A stretch of DNA of 64,000 bases, taken from assembly GCA_029785825.1 (NCBI GenBank), contig JAFLYY010000001.1:372001-436000 (forward strand), read 5' to 3'. Made by a program: the position numbers and the translations under genes. The DNA comes from Nitrososphaerota archaeon (GTDB lineage: Archaea; Thermoproteota; Nitrososphaeria; Nitrososphaerales; Gagatemarchaeaceae). Positions 1 to 8,983 of the stretch are shown in pieces. The notes beneath the pieces are model-generated. The model made no database searches. It saw nothing but the letters and a program-made list of their open reading frames with translations, and was not told the DNA's origin. Position 1 is the stretch's first letter, and the number at the start of each line of letters is the position of its first letter.

Positions 1-33
1 ATTTCTGGTTTTCTTCAGCCGGTCGAATCTTCC

Positions 34-1632
34 CTAGGCCGTGCCTTCCGACGCTTCAGCCCTGCGTTTGGATATCCTGACTTTCTCCACCTCCATCCCG
101 GTCCAGATCGAGACGTACCCCAGGGCGTCCAGCACCTTCTGCCTATGCTCCTCTCTTACCCCCGATGCCCCGATAATCCTCAGGGCGTCGACGAGCATCT
201 CGACCCCCGCGAGCTTCGCGTCTATCTCCCCCAGCTTCGCCTTCGAGACGAAGAGGTCCCCGGCCCTCACGTACCCGTCGGCGTCGAAACCCGCCAGGGC
301 CAATCTCAGCGACTCCAATGAGACCCCTTTCTCCTTTGCAATCTCGCTGAGGCTCACGACGTCCTCATCGAGGACGATGTCTTCCTTCCTGATCGCCCCC
401 GCCTGCACCCTCAGGATGGACGCCTCCCTCTCCTTCAGGTGCTCGATCACAGGCTTGACGGGGACCTCTTTCTTGTAGTAGACGACCACCGCCTTCCGCC
501 TCAGCCTCTCCACCTTGGCGCAGGCGAGGCTCTCGTCCACCGCTATAATCATATCAACGCCAGCGACCGACTCCAGCTTGTCTAACTTCCTCTCCAAATA
601 ACCGGGGGTCCAGAAGCCCACCACCTCCAGGTAGACCTTCGCGCCATCCTTCTCGAAGCCGAAGTCTGGTATCAGGACGTGCCTCCCCGCGATGAGAGGC
701 TCGGGCTCCCTCTTCACCGACCACCCCGAGCCATAGGATGCGAAAGACTTCGCGAACCTCTCCTCCACCGAGCTGTCGTAGAGCTTTGTAGTGGGCCCGC
801 CCCAGTCGTCGGACGTGTCTATCTTTCCCTTCAGCTCGCCGCTCTCCGTCTCGAAGATGTAGACCCTGTTCCCCCTGCTCCTCGAGAGTATCTCGGCCTT
901 GATCCTCCAGGTGTCTGAGGCTGCGATCATGGGGAGGAGCTTCGCTACCGACGTGCCGTACCTGTCAGTCAGCTTGAAGAGGGAGAGGGGGCCGTCCAGG
1001 GAGACAGTGTACCCGCCTCTGCCATCGCCGCCGTTGTCGCCCTTCTCCACAGAGTAGATCAGACCGAACCTCTTCACGCCCCGGAAGATGTTCTTCCAGT
1101 TCCCAGAAGCGGAGAACTCGACCCTGAGCGACTTGAAGAGGAGGGTCTGGGTCAGGGAGAGGTTGTACCTCCTGAGGAGGAGCCCAGAATCGAGTGGTTG
1201 GAAGTCTTTCAGCACCAGCTCTTCGTCCAGGTCGCTGTAGATGGTCCTCTCGAGTGCCTCTTCTGGGATGCCCAGCTTCGCTGCGACTGTGCGCACGACC
1301 TCCCCCCTCTCTTCTACGCTCGTCACCCTCTTCCTGCTCGCTTCCTCGAAGACAGCCATCCGCGCCTGCATCGGGTCCACCGCGCCCTCAGCCTTGAAGA
1401 CGCACCTCCTCTCGAGGAGGGCCGCCAGGCCCCTGACCAGCTTGAAGTCGTAGCCTTCCCCTTCCGCCTCGGCGAGCCTATCAATGAGCTCCCCTTTCCT
1501 CTTCCCTACGGAGTCGCGGTAGACGCCGGTGACCCTCTCGGCGAGGGCCAGCGTATCCGCGTCGAGGCCGACGTAGAGGGGGTTGATCTTCCCCCTGGAA
1601 ATCTTGGCCCTCAGCAGGTTAGACGGGAGCAT
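34..1632 (-). CDS. bax1: Bax1-like nuclease, partner of archaeal XPB (DUF790)
   Basis: A 532-residue protein matching the DUF790/Bax1 family in its start (MLPSNLLRAKISRGKINPLY) and overall length. Bax1 is known to bind archaeal XPB helicase, and the pair acts on DNA repair bubbles in a nucleotide-excision-repair-like process. The central to C-terminal part, around residues 310-380, has the restriction-endonuclease-like pattern of the family: PDFGF, then KVYLEVVGFW, where E and a nearby acidic residue are candidate metal ligands. The gene lies 9 bp after the XPB gene on the same strand, which is the standard archaeal arrangement and the strongest support for the call. The ATG start is kept. 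The C-terminal tail is basic and presumably flexible. Nuclease activity is inferred from the family. Confidence 0.88.
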   Translation of the reverse strand: MLPSNLLRAKISRGKINPLYVGLDADTLALAERVTGVYRDSVGKRKGELIDRLAEAEGEGYDFKLVRGLAALLERRCVFKAEGAVDPMQARMAVFEEASRKRVTSVEERGEVVRTVAAKLGIPEEALERTIYSDLDEELVLKDFQPLDSGLLLRRYNLSLTQTLLFKSLRVEFSASGNWKNIFRGVKRFGLIYSVEKGDNGGDGRGGYTVSLDGPLSLFKLTDRYGTSVAKLLPMIAASDTWRIKAEILSRSRGNRVYIFETESGELKGKIDTSDDWGGPTTKLYDSSVEERFAKSFASYGSGWSVKREPEPLIAGRHVLIPDFGFEKDGAKVYLEVVGFWTPGYLERKLDKLESVAGVDMIIAVDESLACAKVERLRRKAVVVYYKKEVPVKPVIEHLKEREASILRVQAGAIRKEDIVLDEDVVSLSEIAKEKGVSLESLRLALAGFDADGYVRAGDLFVSKAKLGEIDAKLAGVEMLVDALRIIGASGVREEHRQKVLDALGYVSIWTGMEVEKVRISKRRAEASEGTA

Positions 1633-1641
1633 CCTGGTCCT

Positions 1642-3093
1642 CTACTCCTCGTAGAGCTCTCCCTCGTCGGCTCCTTTCGTTACGACAGGCTCTGGGACGC
1701 CTTCTTTCTCCTCCACGGCTTCCGTCTCTCTCCCCTTCCGCGATCCCCTGGCCCGCTTCCTCCTCGAGCTCGTCCTCGTCTCCGACGTCTCCCTCGACAC
1801 GAGTTCGATCAGCCTCGCCTTTTCCTTCCCTTCGCTCTTCCTCAGGAGCCTCCCCAAGCGCTGGATGAACTCCCTCGAGCTCCCGGTACCGCTGACGATG
1901 ACCCCTATGGAGGCCTCGGGGACGTCTATCCCCTCGTCCAACACCTTCGAAGTGGCGATGGCTCTGAACCTCCCCTCCCTGAACCCCTTCAGGACCTCGT
2001 ACCTCTCCTCCTTCCCGGTGGTGTGGGTGATGAACGGGAGGAGGAAACGCTTCGATATCCTGTAGACCAGGTCGTTGTGCTGTGTGAAGACCAGGACCCT
2101 CTCCTCCGGGTTCTCGCGGAGTATCTCCTCCAGCCGGTCCAGCTTCGCCTCCGAATCGAAGGCGACCTTGACCGCGCGATTCCTCGCGAGGAGGGCCCTT
2201 CTCGCTTCCGGGTCCCTGGCCGTCCTCATTATGAACCTCTGGAAGTCCATGGGGGTCCTCATCCAGATGCGGTTCTTCTCCAGGTAGCCGGTGAACTCCC
2301 TGTAGTTCCTCTGGTACTCCTCCTTCTCCGCTTCGGTCAGCTCCACATTCACCTTCTCGACGGCGTAGTCGGAGAGATATCTGCCCGCGAGGTCCTCTGG
2401 GTCGAGCCTGTAGACGACGCCCCCGATGAGCCTCGGCAGCTCCAAGTGGAGCATGTCGTCCCTCTCGTAGGTCGCGGTGAGGCCCATCCTGTAGGGGGCC
2501 GTGAACATCTCCGCTATCTGCCTGAAGCTCTCGGCGGGGAGGTGGTGGGTCTCGTCGGCGATCAGCAGGGAGAACCTGTTCCCCAACTCCGACGCCCTCA
2601 GGAAGGCAGAGTCGTAGGTGCAGATCGTAACAGCCTTCAGCGTGTTCTCCCCTCCGCCGTATACCCCGACCTCTATCCCGAGGTCTTCCGCGACCCTCCT
2701 CCTCCACTGCTCAAGGAGGTCCAGGGTGGGGACAATCACCACTGCGGGCCTGTTTACCAGTTCGATCGCTTTCATCCCTATCACGGTCTTGCCGGCTCCT
2801 GTGGGGAGGACGACCACGCCCCGCCTCCCCGCCCTGTCCCAGGAGTCGAGCGCCTTCCTCTGGTACGCCCTCAGCTCCCCCTTGGACCTCAGCTCCGGGC
2901 AGGGAGGGAGGTCCTCCACCCCGTCCTTGACCTCGCCCAGCTCGCTCTTCCTCAGGAAGTCGACTATCTCCCTGTAATAGAGGGCCTGGGCCCTGAACGC
3001 CCTCACCCTGTCGTCCCAGGCGGAGTAGGGGACCTTCGCCTCCCCCCTGACGAGGAGGGTCCCCCTGTCATACGACAGGTAGGTGGGCTGCAA
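1642..3093 (-). CDS. xpb: XPB-type superfamily 2 DNA helicase
   Basis: A 483-residue SF2 DNA helicase. With the TTG start at 3093 the protein begins MQPTYLSYDRGTLLV, the same beginning as known archaeal XPB proteins; a longer GTG start at 3150 adds an unrelated basic stretch. A TATA-like CTAAAT lies about 26 bp upstream of the TTG, consistent with a leaderless message. Motifs seen: Walker A GAGKT (residues 99-103), DETHH Walker B (180-184), LTATYERDD containing the RED-type motif (205-213), and motif VI QRLGRLLR (411-418). The C-terminal 60 residues are highly charged. It acts with the downstream Bax1 in DNA unwinding and repair. Start confidence is lower than function confidence. Confidence 0.92.
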   Translation of the reverse strand: MQPTYLSYDRGTLLVRGEAKVPYSAWDDRVRAFRAQALYYREIVDFLRKSELGEVKDGVEDLPPCPELRSKGELRAYQRKALDSWDRAGRRGVVVLPTGAGKTVIGMKAIELVNRPAVVIVPTLDLLEQWRRRVAEDLGIEVGVYGGGENTLKAVTICTYDSAFLRASELGNRFSLLIADETHHLPAESFRQIAEMFTAPYRMGLTATYERDDMLHLELPRLIGGVVYRLDPEDLAGRYLSDYAVEKVNVELTEAEKEEYQRNYREFTGYLEKNRIWMRTPMDFQRFIMRTARDPEARRALLARNRAVKVAFDSEAKLDRLEEILRENPEERVLVFTQHNDLVYRISKRFLLPFITHTTGKEERYEVLKGFREGRFRAIATSKVLDEGIDVPEASIGVIVSGTGSSREFIQRLGRLLRKSEGKEKARLIELVSRETSETRTSSRRKRARGSRKGRETEAVEEKEGVPEPVVTKGADEGELYEE

Positions 3094-3351
3094 CGTAGTC
3101 GTTCCACCCCGCCGCGGATTTAGTCTTTCTTCGCCTCGCCTGGCTGGCACGCGAACAAGAAATCACCGAATCCTTCGCATGAACAGCCAGGCGGTCCCGA
3201 CGGAACGCTTTATTGACCGGACACCGCATGTGGGCACGGGCCGAAATCTACGTCAAGAGCTCGGAAGGAACGGGATGGCAGGACACCGCCGCTCAGCCAG
3301 TCAGAGTTGACCGCTTTATTCGGCCTCCTCCCCCGCTTCAGGTCAGGTGGG

Positions 3352-3672
3352 GTGAGCGTCTCCGTGAATGGGATTCCCATGGCGCGGCTCGACTCCGAAT
3401 CCAAGCTCCTCAGCATAGAGACGGACGGGATGAGGCAGGGCGGCATAAGGCTGGGGAAGATGCTCGGCCTCAAGAGGGGGCGGGGCGGCGTGGGGATGCT
3501 GCTAGGGGAGTCGGAGGGGATGGCGAGGAGGCTCTCTGAGATGGGCTGGACGCTCGCGCTCTACGACAAGGACCAGAGGCTGCTGAGCATGGGGAAGGGG
3601 GCGTCGAGGCTCACGGGCCACATCGAAGCCAATCCACTAAAGCTGAGGAGGCTGCTGGCGGCCCTCCGGTAA
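3352..3672 (+). CDS. Small conserved-looking hypothetical protein
   Basis: A 106-residue protein with no family I recognise. The GTG start at 3352 is preceded by a GGTCAGGTGGG purine-rich stretch and a TATA-like CTTTATT at 3314-3320; an upstream in-frame TTG at 3307 overlaps that box and is less likely. The sequence is glycine- and arginine-rich in the middle (GLKRGRGGVG) and ends in a basic leucine-rich helix, LKLRRLLAAL. The pattern IETDGMRQGG followed by LYDKDQRLLSMGKG looks like a small alpha/beta fold. It has no signal peptide or membrane segment. It stands alone, divergent from xpb. No function is proposed. Confidence 0.6.
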   Translation: MSVSVNGIPMARLDSESKLLSIETDGMRQGGIRLGKMLGLKRGRGGVGMLLGESEGMARRLSEMGWTLALYDKDQRLLSMGKGASRLTGHIEANPLKLRRLLAALR

Positions 3673-3725
3673 ACATGGTCAGCAACGGGTCTACGAGAAA
3701 GCGGGGAGGAGCGCCGAAGGCTTGC

Positions 3726-3968
3726 TTACTTTGACATCAGCGCGACGTTCTTCTCCGCCGATGCCTTCTTTTCGCCCTCTGTCAGGTCCCGCATATGGAC
3801 AGTGAGGCTCAGGACCCCGTTCAACTCCCAGCCCAGCTGCGAGCCCAGCAGGTTCACCTTCGCGTGCTGGAAGTTCATGTCCAACTGGGAGTGCTTGTCG
3901 CTCAGCGCCTCAATCAGCCCCTCGAAGAGCCCTTTCTCCACCTCTTCAGCTTCCTTTGATTCGCTCAT
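3726..3968 (-). CDS. Small charged hypothetical protein
   Basis: An 80-residue, strongly acidic then mixed-charge protein beginning MSESKEAEEVEKGLFEGLIEAL and ending in a lysine-rich helix. No cysteine motif, signal peptide or membrane segment is visible. A hydrophobic central stretch (VNLLGSQLGWELNGVLSLTVHM) looks like two beta strands between helices. An AT-rich GATATATC lies at 3991-3998, upstream of the ATG, and is the only good promoter candidate nearby. The gene is transcribed toward the unrelated 3352-3672 gene. It is probably real because of codon pattern and promoter position. Function is unknown. Confidence 0.65.
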   Translation of the reverse strand: MSESKEAEEVEKGLFEGLIEALSDKHSQLDMNFQHAKVNLLGSQLGWELNGVLSLTVHMRDLTEGEKKASAEKNVALMSK

Positions 3969-4086
3969 GGCTCCGCCGGCTATCGGGCGCGATATATCCG
4001 TTTAAGCGAGCGGGCCGCATCAGCAAGAAAGCCGGTTCGCGCGGCCTCGGAGTGACCATAGCAGCTGGTTTTCCGAACGGGCTAGG

Positions 4087-5073
4087 TCAATAGTCCCGGT
4101 CCGAGAGGGAGTCGCAGAGCTCGAAGAGCCTGCTCTTCGCGTCCGACGGCCCGACGGATTGGAGGAGCCTCTTCGCCTCCCCTACATACCGCAGCGCCCT
4201 CTCCTGGCAATACTCGACGGAGCCGTTCCGCCGCACTATGTCCTTCATCCTCTCGACCTCCCAGCCCTCGAGCGACGTCCTCCCGGAGAGGCCCTCAGCG
4301 AAGCGCCTCTCTTCTCCGGAGCACCTGCTCAGCGCATGAATCGTCACCAGGCTCTTCTTCCCTTCCCTCACGTCTGTGAATACGGGCTTGCCGAGCACCT
4401 CCTCGCTCCCCATCACGTCGAGCAGGTCGTCCCGGACCTGGTAGGCCATGCCGAGCCGTTCTCCGAACCTGTATGCCGTCCTTACCTCGGCGTCCGGCGC
4501 CCCGGCCACTATCGCGCCGCTGGCTGAAGGGGCAGCCAGGAGCGACGCCGTCTTGAGCCTGATCATCCTCTCATAATCCTTCTCAGTGGCCCGCCCCCTC
4601 TCCGCCATCCGCATGTCCAAGAACTCCCCCATTGTCGTGGCCCTGCAGCACTCGCCGACGAGGTCGAAGAGCCTGCAGAGCCTCGCGCTCGGCATCCTAT
4701 GGTAGCGGGAGACCATCTTCGGGACATAGAATAGGAGCATGTTGGACGCGAGTATCGCATTGGTGAGGCCGTGCCCGTTCACGACAGACTCCTTCCCCCT
4801 CCTCTTGTCGGAGCCGTCGATTATGTCGTCCTCCACGAGGGCGGCCGAATGGGCGAGTTCGTACGCCACCGCTATGGGGACCGCCTGTTCGTAGCCTCCG
4901 GATAACGCCTCGCACCAGAGCAGGGCCAGCACGGCCCTGACCCTCTTGCCGCCGCTCGACAGGGCGTCCCTCACCGAACTGCCGAGCGCCGACCTCCCGA
5001 AGGAGAGGCCGAGGAGCTCCGTGTTCACGCGCTCCACGTACCTGTCCAACCCTGCCATTCCCGGTGCAGCCAT
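4087..5073 (-). CDS. Polyprenyl (geranylgeranyl) diphosphate synthase
   Basis: A 328-residue trans-prenyltransferase that condenses isopentenyl diphosphate with allylic diphosphates, supplying isoprenoid chains for archaeal lipids and quinones. Both aspartate-rich motifs are present: DDIID at residues 82-86 (first) and DDLLD at 215-219 (second), with GGKRVR before the first and GKPVFTDVREGKKSL after the second. Small residues just before the first motif favour a product longer than C15, so geranylgeranyl diphosphate is the likely product. The reading frame extends upstream to 5418, but the ATG at 5073 is chosen because a TATA-like CTAAAG lies about 27 bp before it and because that extension would run through the opposite-strand small gene at 5200-5373. 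Confidence 0.9.
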   Translation of the reverse strand: MAAPGMAGLDRYVERVNTELLGLSFGRSALGSSVRDALSSGGKRVRAVLALLWCEALSGGYEQAVPIAVAYELAHSAALVEDDIIDGSDKRRGKESVVNGHGLTNAILASNMLLFYVPKMVSRYHRMPSARLCRLFDLVGECCRATTMGEFLDMRMAERGRATEKDYERMIRLKTASLLAAPSASGAIVAGAPDAEVRTAYRFGERLGMAYQVRDDLLDVMGSEEVLGKPVFTDVREGKKSLVTIHALSRCSGEERRFAEGLSGRTSLEGWEVERMKDIVRRNGSVEYCQERALRYVGEAKRLLQSVGPSDAKSRLFELCDSLSDRDY

Positions 5074-5199
5074 CGGTCTCCGCCCGACCGCCCCGCGCTT
5101 TAGGCCTTCCAGTGGGAGCATCGCCTGCAGGGATTGCGTGGTCGATGGGCTGGCCGCGGAGCCCCTACCCGTTATTAGCGGCTGGCCCCTCCGGCTTCG

Positions 5200-5373
5200 A
5201 TGACCGACTCGGGTTGGCTCTCCCTCAACACTCCGCTCCCTTACTTGGGGGCGATGTATTTTCTCGCGTACCGCCACGACCTCGGAAGGATCGCGAGCTC
5301 CTTCCACGACCTCTCGAACGACTCCGAGTGGTATGCCGTCTTCGAACGTCTCGACCTGGCCGGCGCGCGCTAG
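5200..5373 (+). CDS. 57-residue hypothetical protein
   Basis: A short gene starting ATG at 5200 and ending TAG at 5373. The translation, beginning MTDSGWLSLNTPLPYLGAMY and continuing with FLAYRHDLGRIAS, has ordinary protein composition with several aromatic residues and a plausible amphipathic helix. A TATA-like CGTTATTAG at 5169-5177 sits about 26 bp before the ATG, the spacing expected for a leaderless archaeal transcript. It is divergent from the prenyl synthase gene. No family is recognised and no cysteine or signal motif is visible. The main reason to believe it is the promoter spacing combined with good composition. Confidence 0.6.
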   Translation: MTDSGWLSLNTPLPYLGAMYFLAYRHDLGRIASSFHDLSNDSEWYAVFERLDLAGAR

Positions 5374-5767
5374 CGTATCTAAGCTAGAAATGTGCTCTGT
5401 TTGGCAGGATATCCCCATTTCTGGTTCGTAAGCTTTCCGTGACGGCGCACGTAGCGAGACTCCAGACGAGCGCCAGCGTGCAAACTAGTACCAAAAACGG
5501 CCGTGAATGTGCCCCTCTAGGACTGACGCAGGTAGTGAAGGGTCAAAGCCCTTCCGTGGTGTCTTCATCCTGTATCGAAGACTAGGATGCTATATTGGCT
5601 GCCGGAGCATCGGAAAAGCTCCGGAATCGAATGCCCCGGCATGCGGTTCCCGTCCGGCCCGCGTTAGTACTCGCCTAGGGCTGGTCCTGGTCTAAAGTTG
5701 ACTCGGTTAGAAGACTGGTCGGATCCTGGGCAGGCGAGACTTGGCCAACAGAGAGGACGGTTTTTGA
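5374..5767. other. 394-bp intergenic region without a convincing gene
   Basis: Neither strand holds a convincing reading frame. The notable content is a perfect 7-bp stem-loop at 5602-5624 and a purine-rich GAGAGGACGG just before the cyclase start at 5768, which could serve as its ribosome-binding site. Confidence 0.6.
5602..5624. repeat. Perfect 7-bp inverted repeat (stem-loop)
   Basis: CCGGAGC at 5602-5608 and GCTCCGG at 5618-5624 are exact reverse complements separated by 9 bases. It lies about 145 bp upstream of the nucleotide cyclase gene. It could be an operator or an RNA hairpin in a leader. No neighbouring T-run suggests termination. Confidence 0.45.
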
Positions 5768-7735
5768 ATGACTTCATGCCAGGCCGCGCTCTTGTCAGAC
5801 TCCGAACGCAGGCTGGTGGCCATCATGTTCACTGACATCGTGGGGTATACCGCGCTGACGCAAGAGAACGAATCAGCCACGATGGCGCTGCTGGAAGGTC
5901 ATCGGAAACTCATACGCCCAATACTCGCAAGCCACGGTGGACGTGAAATCAAGACAATCGGGGACGCGTTCCTCGTAGAATTCGGGAGCGCGCTGGATGC
6001 TACCCTCTGCGCTGTCGCAGTCCAGAGCGCGATAAACGACCTGAGGCTCAGCAGGGGCGGAAGGCTTTCTCTCAGGATAGGCATCCACATAGGGGACGTC
6101 GTCGAAAAGGAGAACGACGTCCTAGGCGACGCTGTGAACATCGCGTCTAGGATTGAGTCGCTGGCTGACGCTAACGGGATCTGCATCTCTGGGTCTGTTT
6201 TCGAGCAGGTCAGGAACAAGCTCCCTTACGCGCTGGACAAATTGGCCGCGCCAGACCTGAAGAACGTCCGAGAACCCGTAGACGTTTACAGGGTCGTTCT
6301 GCCCTGGGGAAAAACCACTCCTGCCGAAGCGGTAACCTGCCCTTCGAACAGGGTTGCAGTACTCCCGTTCGCCAACATGAGCCCAGACCCTAACGATGAA
6401 TACTTCGCAGACGGGATGACCGAGGAGCTCATCGACAGGCTGGCGCAACTGAAGGGGATCGAGGTTATCGCGCGAACGTCAGTGATGAGCTACAAGAAGA
6501 AGGAGAAGAAGGCGTCCGAGATTGCACGAGAGTTAGCCGCGGGGTCGCTGGTGGAAGGGAGCGTCAGGAAGGCGGGGAACAAAGTGAGGGTCACCGCCCA
6601 GCTCATCAACGGCTCGACCGAGGGGCACCTCTGGTCTTCCCACTACGACGGCAGCCTCGACGACATTTTCGCGGTACAGAGCGAGATAGCGGAGAAGGTG
6701 GCGGGAGAACTGAAGGTCAAGCTTCTCGACTCGGAGAAGAGTGCCATGAAGAAGAAGCCTACCGAAGATACCATGGCCTACACCGATTATTTGCAGGCGA
6801 TGCAGCTCCTCAACAGGCTTGAAGAGGAGCCTCTCAGGAACGCCTTGGCCCTCTTCCAGCAGGCCATTGAAAGGGACCCCTCCTTCGCCAGGGCGTTTGC
6901 GGGCCTGGCCGAGTGCTATACGTGGCTCGCCAACCGGGCTTACATCCCTATCCAGGAAGCCATAGAGAAGGGGCGCGCGGCCGCCCTGAAGGCCATGGAA
7001 CTGGATCCGGAGCTGGCTGAGGCGCATCACAGCATGGCCTTGATCATGTACATGGCCGACGACCCCGAAGGGAGCATGATTGAGCTTAGGAGGGCGGTTG
7101 AACTCAACCCCAACCTGGCCGGAGCATACGTTCTGCTCGCCGAAACATCGGCCGCATTCGGGGACGTTGTCGAGATGGTCAACTCAGCCGAGAAGGGATA
7201 CCTGCTCGACCCCCTATCCCCTGGTGCGATAACGTGGCTGGGCATGGCTTACTTCTACGCCGGGAAAGGGGAGGAGGCATTGGCGCACTGCAGGAAGACT
7301 CTGCACCTGGAGCCGTACCGCACCTACCGTCTCATGTTCGACTACTGCGCGTACACGAGAGACTACGTCAAGGCGGAGCAGTTGTTGAGGGAGCTGGAGA
7401 GGATGGGTCCAACCCTGATGCCAACTTTACTCGACAAGGGGTACTTGGCCGCCCTGGCCGGAGACGTCAAGACCGCACACGAAATGATAGCGAAGCTCGA
7501 GCCGGGGAAGGGGCTGGGAGACGTCTCTTACGTGGGATTCGTCTACTACGCCCTTGGAGACATGGACAAGTTCTTCGAGTGCATGCTCAGGGCTGCGGAT
7601 GGCCACATGCTCCGGGCGGCCGAGTTCAGGCTCAGCCCACTCTTCGAGGAAGCGAGGCGGGACCCGCGGTTCGGCGAAGTCTTGAGACGCGGAGGGCTGC
7701 CCTACAGCTCACCAGTCCGACAGCTTCCCAGGTAG
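5768..7735 (+). CDS. Class III nucleotide cyclase fused to TolB-like domain and TPR repeats
   Basis: A 655-residue soluble protein with three parts. Residues about 14-180 form a class III adenylate/guanylate cyclase domain with FTDIVGYT (metal-binding D23), IKTIGDAF (K62, D66) and GDAVNIASR (D121, N124, R128). The two metal aspartates, the adenine-selecting Lys/Asp pair and the transition-state Asn/Arg are all present, so it should be catalytically competent and ATP-selective. Residues about 194-320 match the TolB/FlgO-type domain often found after such cyclases (VAVLPFANMS, DGMTEELIDRL). Residues about 330-620 are tetratricopeptide repeats. The architecture is common in bacteria and occurs in some soil archaea; horizontal origin is inferred. 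There is no membrane segment, so the signal sensed is probably a protein or metabolite in the cytosol. Confidence 0.9.
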   Translation: MTSCQAALLSDSERRLVAIMFTDIVGYTALTQENESATMALLEGHRKLIRPILASHGGREIKTIGDAFLVEFGSALDATLCAVAVQSAINDLRLSRGGRLSLRIGIHIGDVVEKENDVLGDAVNIASRIESLADANGICISGSVFEQVRNKLPYALDKLAAPDLKNVREPVDVYRVVLPWGKTTPAEAVTCPSNRVAVLPFANMSPDPNDEYFADGMTEELIDRLAQLKGIEVIARTSVMSYKKKEKKASEIARELAAGSLVEGSVRKAGNKVRVTAQLINGSTEGHLWSSHYDGSLDDIFAVQSEIAEKVAGELKVKLLDSEKSAMKKKPTEDTMAYTDYLQAMQLLNRLEEEPLRNALALFQQAIERDPSFARAFAGLAECYTWLANRAYIPIQEAIEKGRAAALKAMELDPELAEAHHSMALIMYMADDPEGSMIELRRAVELNPNLAGAYVLLAETSAAFGDVVEMVNSAEKGYLLDPLSPGAITWLGMAYFYAGKGEEALAHCRKTLHLEPYRTYRLMFDYCAYTRDYVKAEQLLRELERMGPTLMPTLLDKGYLAALAGDVKTAHEMIAKLEPGKGLGDVSYVGFVYYALGDMDKFFECMLRAADGHMLRAAEFRLSPLFEEARRDPRFGEVLRRGGLPYSSPVRQLPR

Positions 7736-7965
7736 AGGCATAGAGCTTCACAAGGCTCAAGGAACAGGTGGAAAAACTCGCCGTCGAAAGGACCCACTCA
7801 AGAAACCAAGGGAATCCCGTCAGGCCAGCACTTCTGGAGACGAGGGACGATGTGGAGAACCAGGCAGTCGAGCGGAATCTTGTCCCACTGGTTAGTGTAC
7901 GTGCGCGGACACGCTACGCGGTCACGTGAATGAGCATCTGATATGTGTGGGCCGACGTCGACGCG

Positions 7966-8679
7966 CTACAAGCCAGAGAAGATTATCAAGCCCAGTAGGA
8001 CAACGAATACCATGACCAACAGCCCAAAGGCTATGGTCTTCGTTCGAAGTGGTGGTTCCATGAAGTGTGCCTGGGCAACGTTGGGGAGTTGGACCGCCCC
8101 CGAAGATCGAAACAGCGAGAATATTGCCCACGCATCGATGATCAGAATCTCGTAGATTTCGGTCGTGGCTGAAGATGGAAAGGGTATGAGGATGTCGCCA
8201 AGAGGCATGATGATGGCCAAGATGACCGGGATGACAGCGCCAGTGAAGTCCATCGCAGTGAAAGACCCGATTCCCATTACAAGAATGGCGAGGGCTGCCT
8301 GCACGAAGAAGTATGTGGACACAAAATCGTGCGGATATGTACCGCCGTGATAAATGCCAATCAAGGCAAGAAAGAGTCCTGCGACGAACCAGAACGCTCC
8401 CCCAAAGACCTGCATCTTCTTCGCTGACGTTGCCACGATGCCAAGAGACATGACCCAGATAATGACCGCGATGACTCCCAGACCGTCATTGTAGACCCAA
8501 GGGAACTTGGAGAATGAGGGATCGCCAAAGCTGCTGAGAGCATCCCGAGTCAGTATCCATTGGGGGTTGAGCAGATAGCACAGGAGAAACAGAATCCAGG
8601 GGACGACCACGAGCGCCACACCGGAGTACTTGGCTATCCTCTCAACCCTCAACTTTCCTTCGGCGTTTCCGGGCTCCAA
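7966..8679 (-). CDS. DUF998 family integral membrane protein
   Basis: A 237-residue membrane protein with six to seven hydrophobic helices and the family's typical GGTYPHDFVSTYFF segment after the third or fourth helix. DUF998 proteins are widespread in archaea; their role is not established. The start is TTG at 8679, about 27 bp after a TATA-like CTTATCTAAC (8703-8712 on the opposite strand reading), consistent with a leaderless message. It lies alone between a 230-bp stretch with nothing recognisable and a degraded region. No signal sequence is separable from the first helix. Confidence 0.75.
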   Translation of the reverse strand: MEPGNAEGKLRVERIAKYSGVALVVVPWILFLLCYLLNPQWILTRDALSSFGDPSFSKFPWVYNDGLGVIAVIIWVMSLGIVATSAKKMQVFGGAFWFVAGLFLALIGIYHGGTYPHDFVSTYFFVQAALAILVMGIGSFTAMDFTGAVIPVILAIIMPLGDILIPFPSSATTEIYEILIIDAWAIFSLFRSSGAVQLPNVAQAHFMEPPLRTKTIAFGLLVMVFVVLLGLIIFSGL

Positions 8680-8983
8680 CCGGCAAGAGGTGAGTCAGGT
8701 GTTAGATAAGCGGTTCTCAACCGCGCACTGCGCATACGCGTTCTCACTGTGGAGCCCAGGCAATGCTGCACAGCGGGAGCCTGTGCAGAAGTACCCCAGA
8801 CCGCCGCTAGGCGCCGAACGAGCACAGAACACTGTCGTGAGCGCACCAGTCTGGCCTCAGAACTTCCGAACGCAAGTACCCCCTCTGCCATCACACGGAG
8901 TGGTTCGAAAACTGGTCGAGGCTCCAACGGCCTGACCAGCGAGCATTCATCGGACAGCGCCATGCGTCCGCCTCGCTATGATC
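8680..8983. other. Non-coding or degraded stretch
   Basis: About 300 bp with no convincing frame on either strand. The DUF998 promoter lies at its left end. Open frames here have arginine- and serine-rich shadow composition. Confidence 0.5.

Noticed and set aside
1198-3123. 641-codon plus-strand frame opposite Bax1/XPB
   Set aside because: Antisense of two conserved genes, with shadow composition and no promoter.
3213-3350. Possible extra small gene after a CTTTATT element near 3208
   Set aside because: The candidate ATG is only about 17 bp from the box, the continuation overlaps the next gene out of frame and the composition is poor.
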